Source: Ypsolopha sequella (lineage: Eukaryota; Arthropoda; Insecta; Lepidoptera; Ypsolophidae). From it: a DNA stretch of 64,000 bases. Both the position numbers and the translations under genes were made by a program. The notes under the pieces were generated by a model that saw only the letters and a program-made list of their open reading frames with translations, did no database searches and was not told the DNA's origin. Shown here piece by piece: positions 58,104 through 64,000 of this stretch (the first letter of the stretch is position 1; every line of letters begins with the position of its first letter). Where the stretch lies: positions 11,116,001-11,180,000 of the forward strand of contig OW204000.1 of assembly GCA_934047225.1 (NCBI GenBank), written 5' to 3'.

Positions 58104-58699
58104 GCCGCAATGAACCGGGAAATGTATAAATAAAAACTATTTAGCAAACACCCTGACACGGCACAAAATACAGAAGCACTGCTCAATAGGTACCCTACCT
58201 ATAAATAGAATTTAATTAGCAAAATTAATTCCCAATTACCAATGTATGTACTGTCCGTCAATACTAAACAAACAAATAGGTTCCTACCTAATTCTATATT
58301 ACCAAATTTAAATTATATTTGGTGTATACAATACACACAAACCCGAATGCACATTCCACTATGCAACTGTATACATGCTTGTAAGTACATAAATTCAAGC
58401 CAAGATAACCGTATATTAGCTAACAAGTTGATTTCCAATCTATAATATAAACCGTTATATGATATAATGTTATTGCAATACAAGAACACTTGATATGTAC
58501 TAAATTAACAATTTATACTGATATTACTGAACCACATCAGTGTGGTACCCTCCGGTAATCAATTATCTACTCAAAGCACTAAACAAATCCAATTTGTAAT
58601 TGCTACATGTACATGTAAATAGCCTAGCTATGTTAACAGTTCAATGACACTGGGGCCGCCCAGTTCCGCTGTTTATATGTATATAAACCAAAGTTGGGA

Positions 58700-58725
58700 T
58701 TAACCACGGACTGGCTACCAAAGCT
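58700..58725 (-). other. Primer-binding position, divergent
   Basis: Five bases after the 5' LTR the minus strand reads TGGTAGCCAGTCCGTGG. The sister element has TGGTAGCAGAGCGTGG, which fits the initiator tRNA-Met 3' end over about 12 bases. Here only about 7 fit. Confidence 0.55.
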
Positions 58726-59411
58726 TGTGTGGTAACAGACGCTCGTTGCTACCAGAAATTGTAGCATATAAAAAGCGGTAATACTGACTAGTGACGGGCA
58801 TCAGCGTCACTAGTGCGAGGATTCCATAACCACGCTCAGACACCACTAATTGTATGCTACAGGGCGATACTTGCAGCTGGAACAGGGGCCCATAGCTGTC
58901 CCACATTTATAGTATACAAGTATCTTATATTCTAATATTTAATATAAAATGTCCTACCAGACAGTTGTATGATGACCTCATCAAGTAGTCCTCGCACGAA
59001 GACCCTTCGCTGCGGAGACCAAGGCGTGTCGGTGCCGTGACACGTAGATCACCTTCCACGATGAATCTAAACACAAACCTCCTACCCCAGGATGCATCCG
59101 AACCAGAAATAGTAATTAACAAGTCCACTTGTCGGAAGCCGCGTGGACACAGGTTATGTCACACACACATAGGAAATTCACCAAAAAGTGGCCTTCACGC
59201 CAAAATAACATTATATCTTGAATAACTAATGTTCTTTACGGTGTCCGCACCGATTTCCCCACTATTAAGCCCTTAATAACACATATTAAAATCGTCCGCG
59301 ATCTATACCAAGAAAATTCCACGTCCCTCGTTTTTGACAGCTCCAAGTCCATAGACAAAATATATAGACCATTGATGGATGCGTTCCGAAATATACATTT
59401 TATTCTGAACA
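58726..59411 (-). repeat. 5' LTR of the minus-strand BEL/Pao element
   Basis: 686 bp, same as 53998-54683. It would carry the promoter driving gag leftward. Confidence 0.92.
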
Positions 59412-59416
59412 AACAT

Positions 59417-60545
59417 CAACTTGTTTATTGTCCCCCCCACACGTCCCAAGATTACCCCAACGCTGATAATTTATTAATTTCGTCTGCCCTTTGTTTGTTC
59501 CCTATGATCAATGTTCTCTATGATAACACTTTTGTTTTCGTGATTGCCTTCCCTTAATCATACTTTCTTAATTAAGGGAAAACTTAGAAATTAGCCAGCT
59601 GAACTGATCGAACGAACGATATAATGAAATAATAAATAACGAAATAATGAACTTTATTTTCAGAAGTAAGAATAAATACTACGTAAAAAAAATTCTGACG
59701 TCAAGAAATTAAACAACTATTTTAGTTGGTAAAGGATCCGCTCGCGCAAGCCGACAATCAAACATGCACACCGTCCCACTCCAACCAAAACGCATATTTT
59801 GAGAGATGGGGACGCCATGAAAATTGATACTAGTGAAGTTTCGAAGCTGCTGATGGTTCGAGAATTGCGCTCTCCTTAATGAACTTTACTGTAAGGAAAC
59901 TCGAATGGTGTAAAGCCGCGGGGCTATTCTCCTATCAATCTCGCAGATGATAGTCTGCTATCGCGTAGCAGGAACACGAGATGCATAATGCTCGACGCAG
60001 ATAGCTGTCTCGGACACGAAGCCTTGGAGGTTCGCAATTTATTGTTTCACGATCTTGGCCGGGCTCATTATTAAAACGGTTTGATACGTACAGAGGTGTT
60101 GCAGGCGCCCGGGGCGGCCCTGCGCCAATTACTTGGCCGAAGCCATGCCCTGCCGTGGTTGTTTGACTTTAACAATAGCGCGGACTTTTAGTGTCGGCCT
60201 GTTATGATGCTTTGATCTCCTGGTACTTGGGAAATTTGCATGCAGTTCTGTTGCAGAACTTACTAACCGTTTGTGTTACCTTTTTTTAATGATCCTACTG
60301 CAGACACATTTCTAAGAGCTAAATGAAATGAAAAAGAAAGTTCAAGAAGAATACAAAAAAGACAACATGTTAAAATTCTAAGTTAAAAATGATGTCCATC
60401 CATACCCTTACCATAAATAGCACTACAAAGTTAATAAAGTTTGTCTTAGCATTGAACGTGAACTCTATAACTAATTATAGTCATACATTATTGATGTCAC
60501 TAAAGTACAAATGATTGTTTTCCTAATAAACAAAACGAACGTGTC
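59417..60545. other. Spacer between the two BEL/Pao elements
   Basis: Unique-looking sequence apart from the 86-bp module at 59716-59801. 59800-60230 is markedly GC-rich for this window ('ggcgcccggggcggccctgc' near 60103). No frame recognised. Confidence 0.5.
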
Positions 60546-61229
60546 TGTTCAGAATAAAATGTATATTTCGGAACGCATCCATCAATGGTCTATATATTTT
60601 GTCTATGGACTTGGAGCTGTCAAAAACGAGGGACGTGGAATTTTCTTGGTATAGATCGCGGACGATTTTAATATGTGTTATTAAGGGCTTAATTGTAGGG
60701 AAATCGGTGCGGACATCGTAAGAAACAGTATTCGATCAAGGGCTGAAGATATTTTGGCGTGAAGGCCACTTTTGAGTGTATTTCCTGTGTGTGTGAAATA
60801 ACCTATATCCACGCGGTGTGCGACAAGTGGACTTGTTAATTACTATTTCTGGGTTCGGATGCATCCTGGGGTAGGAGGTTTGTGTTTAGATTCATCGTGG
60901 AAGGTGATCTACGTGTCACGGCACCGACACGCCTTGGTCTCCGCAGCGAAGGGTCTTCGTGCGAGGACTACTTGATGAGGTCATCATACAACTGTCTGGT
61001 AGGACATTTTATATTAAATATTAGATCATAAGATACTTGTATACTATAAATCTGGGACAGCTATGGGCCCCTGCTCCAGCTGCAAGTATCGCCCTTTAGC
61101 ATACAATTAGTGGTGTCTGAGCGTGGTTATGGAATCCTCGCACCAGTGACGTCGATGCCCGTCACTAGTCGGTATTACTACTTTTTATATGCTACAATTT
61201 CTGGTAGCAACGAGCGTTTATATCAAACA
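60546..61229 (+). repeat. 5' LTR of the plus-strand BEL/Pao element
   Basis: 684 bp, TGTTCAGAATAAAATG to AAACA. Nearly identical to the other LTRs over long blocks but diverged around 60712-60840 and at the last 20 bp. Confidence 0.88.
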
Positions 61230-61234
61230 AGCTT

Positions 61235-61250
61235 TGGTAGCAGAGCGTGG
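61235..61250 (+). other. Primer-binding site, initiator tRNA-Met type
   Basis: TGGTAGCAGAGC five bases after the LTR matches the complement of the insect initiator tRNA-Met 3' end (…GCTCTGCTACCA, from memory). It would prime minus-strand DNA synthesis. Confidence 0.65.
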
Positions 61251-61862
61251 TTAATGCACCTAATAAACCTTTGGATTATATACATATAAACAGCGGAACT
61301 GGGCGGCCCCAGGGTCATTGAACTGTTAACATAGCTAGGCTATTTACATGTACATGTAGCAATTACAAATTGGATTTGTTTAGTGCTTTGAGTAGATAAT
61401 TGATTACCGGAGGGTACCACATTGATGTGGTTCAGTAATATCAGTATAATTTGATAGTTTAGTACATATCAGGTGTTCTTGTACTACAATAACATAATCA
61501 TATAACGGTTTATATTATAGATTGGAAATCAACTTGTAAGCTAATATACGGTTATCTTGGCTTGAATTTATGTACTTACAAGTATGTATACAGTTGCATA
61601 GTGGAATGTGCATTCGGGTTTGTGTGTATTGTATACACCAAATATAATTTAAATTTGGTAATGTTGTAATAGGTAGGTAACCTATTTGTTTGTTTGTATT
61701 ACCGGGACGGTACACTACATAGTATTGTAATTGGGAAGTACATTTGCTAATTAAATTATATTTATAGGTAGGGTATCTATTGAGCACTGCTTCTGTATTT
61801 TGTGCCTTGTCAGGGTGTTTGCTAAATAGTTTTTATTTATACATTTCCCGGTTTGTTGCGGC

Positions 61863-63720
61863 ATGATGTCCAAGTCTCACAAGGCTGCGTTTGCGAAGGA
61901 GCTCCGTTGGTTTACAACCGTCCAGGGATTGCTTTCTCGTTCGGATCGCGACAATGCAATCCTGGAGAGAGCCGAGCGGATGCATCAGCGGCTGGCTGAC
62001 GCAGAGGCGGCTGTGGCAGCACTGCAGGAAAGTGACGGGCGTATGGATAGGTATGTTACTGATTTAGCCCAGATAAAAGGGATTTATGATGATATAACAG
62101 AGGCGGCCTCCATGATCAAAAAGCGACAATCGGGCAGCCCGGTTGTTAGCACACCTAGACCAATAGATGGCGCCACTGGTAAGATGCTGGTTATAAAGTC
62201 AAATATTGTTGCTGATCTAAAGAGGCAAAATTCAGGAGGTCCTGTAGTTGTCACGCCTCAACCGGTAGATGGCGTGTCTAGTAGTTTGGCTAATTTAAAA
62301 CTAAATAAATTCAATGGGAAAATGGAAGAATGGGTTTCATATAGGAATATGTTTACGTCATTAATAAATTCTAGGGTAGATTTATCAAAGGGGCAAAAGA
62401 TGGCATATTTGATGTCAACATTGGAGGGCGAAGCAAGGTTGCTCATCCAGCACCTCAGGGTAGAGGATGATCATTATGATATAGCGTGGGGCTTATTAAA
62501 TGATAGGTATCAGAACATGCGCTTATTGGCGGATGCGCATGCGTCTCAATTGTTGACGTTACCTAGGGTAACCGACTGGGCACAGCTGAGGCAGCAATTA
62601 CTAACTCCGGTCACTGTGGCGTGTAATGCCCTTAGAACATTAGGTTTACCGGTGGACGAGTGGTCGTTTTTACTCGTTCACATTATTTTAGGTAGGTTGC
62701 CTAATGACGTGAGGTCACGTTTTGAGCGGGTGTCCGCAGAAAAAGATGGCAGCACTGTGCCTAAATTTACGGACTTAATTAAGTTTATTGAATATGAAGC
62801 TAGGGTAGCAGAAACATCACAACCGGACTTGGCGCCATCTGGGGCGCAATCATTTTCGTCTGCTGGCTCATCGGAATGTGGGGAGCCCAGACAACCGCAG
62901 CAGTCGCGGGGACGCGATATGACACGTTTGGCGGGGGTCGCCGTGATCGAGAGGTCATTGACCTGTTATCAGTGTGGCCATACGGGGCATGACCTGCTGA
63001 GATGTCAGCAGTGGCGAAACCTGCACGTCACCGAGCGGCGACGCATAGTGAAGCGTAAGGGCCTGTGTTTCGGTTGCTTGGGCAATCATTTTGAACGTAA
63101 TTGTCCCGAGCCACGATGTTGCAGTGTTTGTGAGGGGCCTCACCATTCATTGTTGTGTGCCAACAGATCTGAAGCGGCTTCACCGGTCCCGCAGCGACGG
63201 AGCCCTACGGGCGGGGGTGCTTCAGGGAGAACTCCCCCCCCCCCCCTTGGACAACGGGGGTGCGTCAGGGAGAACTTTTCCCCCCTCGGTCCAGGGAAGG
63301 CATGCTGTCGGGCAGAGCTCCCCTCCGTCGGAACGGAGGACTGCGGCGCGAGGCGCGCCCCCTCACCGGGAGGTGAGTTATGTATTTGCGCGTGGACCCG
63401 TAGGGGGCTTGCCTACGGGCTATCACACATATGGCCATGTTGTGAATTGGGCCCCTACGGGCGGGGGCCAATTGGAGTTGGCAAGGGCTAGGCCCCCCCT
63501 CCCCGCGCCAGTTTTGGTGCCAGCTGGCATAGAGCACCGTGTTAAGACGGAGTCACGTGGTTACTCACCGCCGTACCGCGAGTACCCGCGGTTAGAGTAC
63601 CACCCGCCGTACTCAGGGAGAGTTGGAGGCTACGCTCCCCCCATGGTGGGGATGTGCACACACCAGCCGTATTATTGCCAGTGGACTGGTCCTGCACTCC
63701 ACAGGTGGGGTAGCCTGTAA
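61863..63720 (+). pseudogene. Gag of the second BEL/Pao element, frameshifted
   Basis: Same ATG-ATG start, helical N-terminus, DUF1759-like region and three zinc knuckles as the minus-strand gag. The reading frame shifts at a run of 13 C (63234-63246) where the other copy has 9. The first frame then runs out at 63491, while the expected C-terminal ~160 residues continue in the next frame to the stop at 63720. Differences from copy 1 cluster at residues ~140-170 (for example K-M-E-E for K-I-Q-E and SYRNMFTSLI for SFKNMFNSLV). C-run length is error-prone in sequencing, so the break may be an artefact. Confidence 0.85.
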
Positions 63721-63738
63721 CTAGCTTGTTCAAGCCAT

Positions 63739-64000
63739 GAGTACGGAACCGCGGACGGTTCTGTTGCCTACCGCGATGGCTCGCGTCTAGGGCCCCAGGG
63801 GGGATTGAGTTAGGGTAAGGGCCCTCCTCGACTTGGAAAGTCAAGTGGCGCACCGATTAGTTTTGAACCTGGAGGTTTCGTCGGTGCCGCTCCTAGGTAT
63901 TGGTGGACTGGAGTTGAATCAGCGGCTGCAGCCATGGTTATAGACAATATTGTCGGCTGGCAGCCTTCTTTGGACCTTCCTCCGTTCATAATCTCATGCA
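63739..64000 (+). pseudogene. Protease region of the second BEL/Pao element, broken
   Basis: From ATG 63739: 'TVLLPTAMARV', stop TAG, another stop TGA, then 'VRVRALLDLESQVAHRLVL' and 'EVSSVPLLGIGGLELNQ', then a further TAG. The same stops occur in the minus-strand element. The window ends inside this region. Confidence 0.65.

Larger units (their letters stand above)
53998..59411 (-). mobile_element. BEL/Pao LTR retrotransposon, complete ends, defective pol
   Basis: A 5,414-bp element on the minus strand. Two 686-bp LTRs (58726-59411 upstream, 53998-54683 downstream) begin TG and end CA and show no difference by eye. The target duplication AACAT lies at 53993-53997 and 59412-59416. The internal order on the minus strand is primer-binding position, ~620-nt leader, gag, protease remnant, integrase remnant, polypurine tract. 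No reverse transcriptase or RNase H is recognisable, which explains a length below a full element. Identical LTRs imply recent insertion, so replication proteins probably came from another copy. Confidence 0.9.
60546..64000 (+). mobile_element. BEL/Pao retrotransposon, second copy, continues past window
   Basis: 5' LTR, primer site, 630-nt leader, frameshifted gag and the start of the broken protease region, all closely matching the minus-strand element in opposite orientation. The 3' half and 3' LTR are outside the window. Confidence 0.88.

Overview
This is a window of eukaryotic nuclear DNA, most likely from a moth or butterfly. It is AT-rich, has no long host reading frame, and is packed with dispersed repeats of kinds I associate with lepidopteran genomes: 'agggttccgtac' elements, repeats ending in 'ccagcagtggac..ggctga', tRNA-derived SINEs, foldback MITEs, and BEL/Pao and non-LTR retrotransposon remnants. 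The taxonomic call rests on recognising these by eye, not on a search. I found no host gene I can name. One possible small two-exon gene (18494-18871) is flagged as speculative.

Layout. 1-12.5 kb is a mosaic of MITEs and foldback elements. It includes a hAT-like element with a perfect 8-bp target duplication (1381-1914), a six-unit tandem array of a palindromic element (6673-7526), TTAA-flanked MITEs and a nested foldback (11620-12531). 12.5-26 kb is mostly unassigned AT-rich DNA with decayed LINE ends, two abutting MITEs (19190-19990), a tRNA-like SINE (23731) and an inverted second copy of the window's first 300 bases (25008). 26-34 kb holds perfect hairpins, the C-terminal ends of two non-LTR reverse transcriptases (26737 and 29190), a decayed Penelope-type endonuclease (27801) and a duplicated block (33172). 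34-53 kb alternates foldback elements, SINE copies and unique-looking stretches that may be intronic or intergenic host DNA. It includes a hairpin carrying half of a tRNA-like sequence (49921-50140) and a MITE nested in a foldback (51094-51433).

53.9-64 kb is dominated by two related BEL/Pao retrotransposons arranged head to head. The minus-strand copy (53998-59411) is complete at its ends: 686-bp LTRs that look identical, a 5-bp target duplication (AACAT), a polypurine tract and an intact 617-aa gag. Its pol is broken and lacks any recognisable reverse transcriptase. The plus-strand copy (60546 to beyond the window end) has a gag frameshifted in a C13 run. Both share the same in-frame stops at the start of the protease region. 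This suggests a gag-only, non-autonomous lineage mobilised in trans by a relative.

All alignments were made by reading the sequence. Repeat-family names are from memory of family hallmarks and need a library search.
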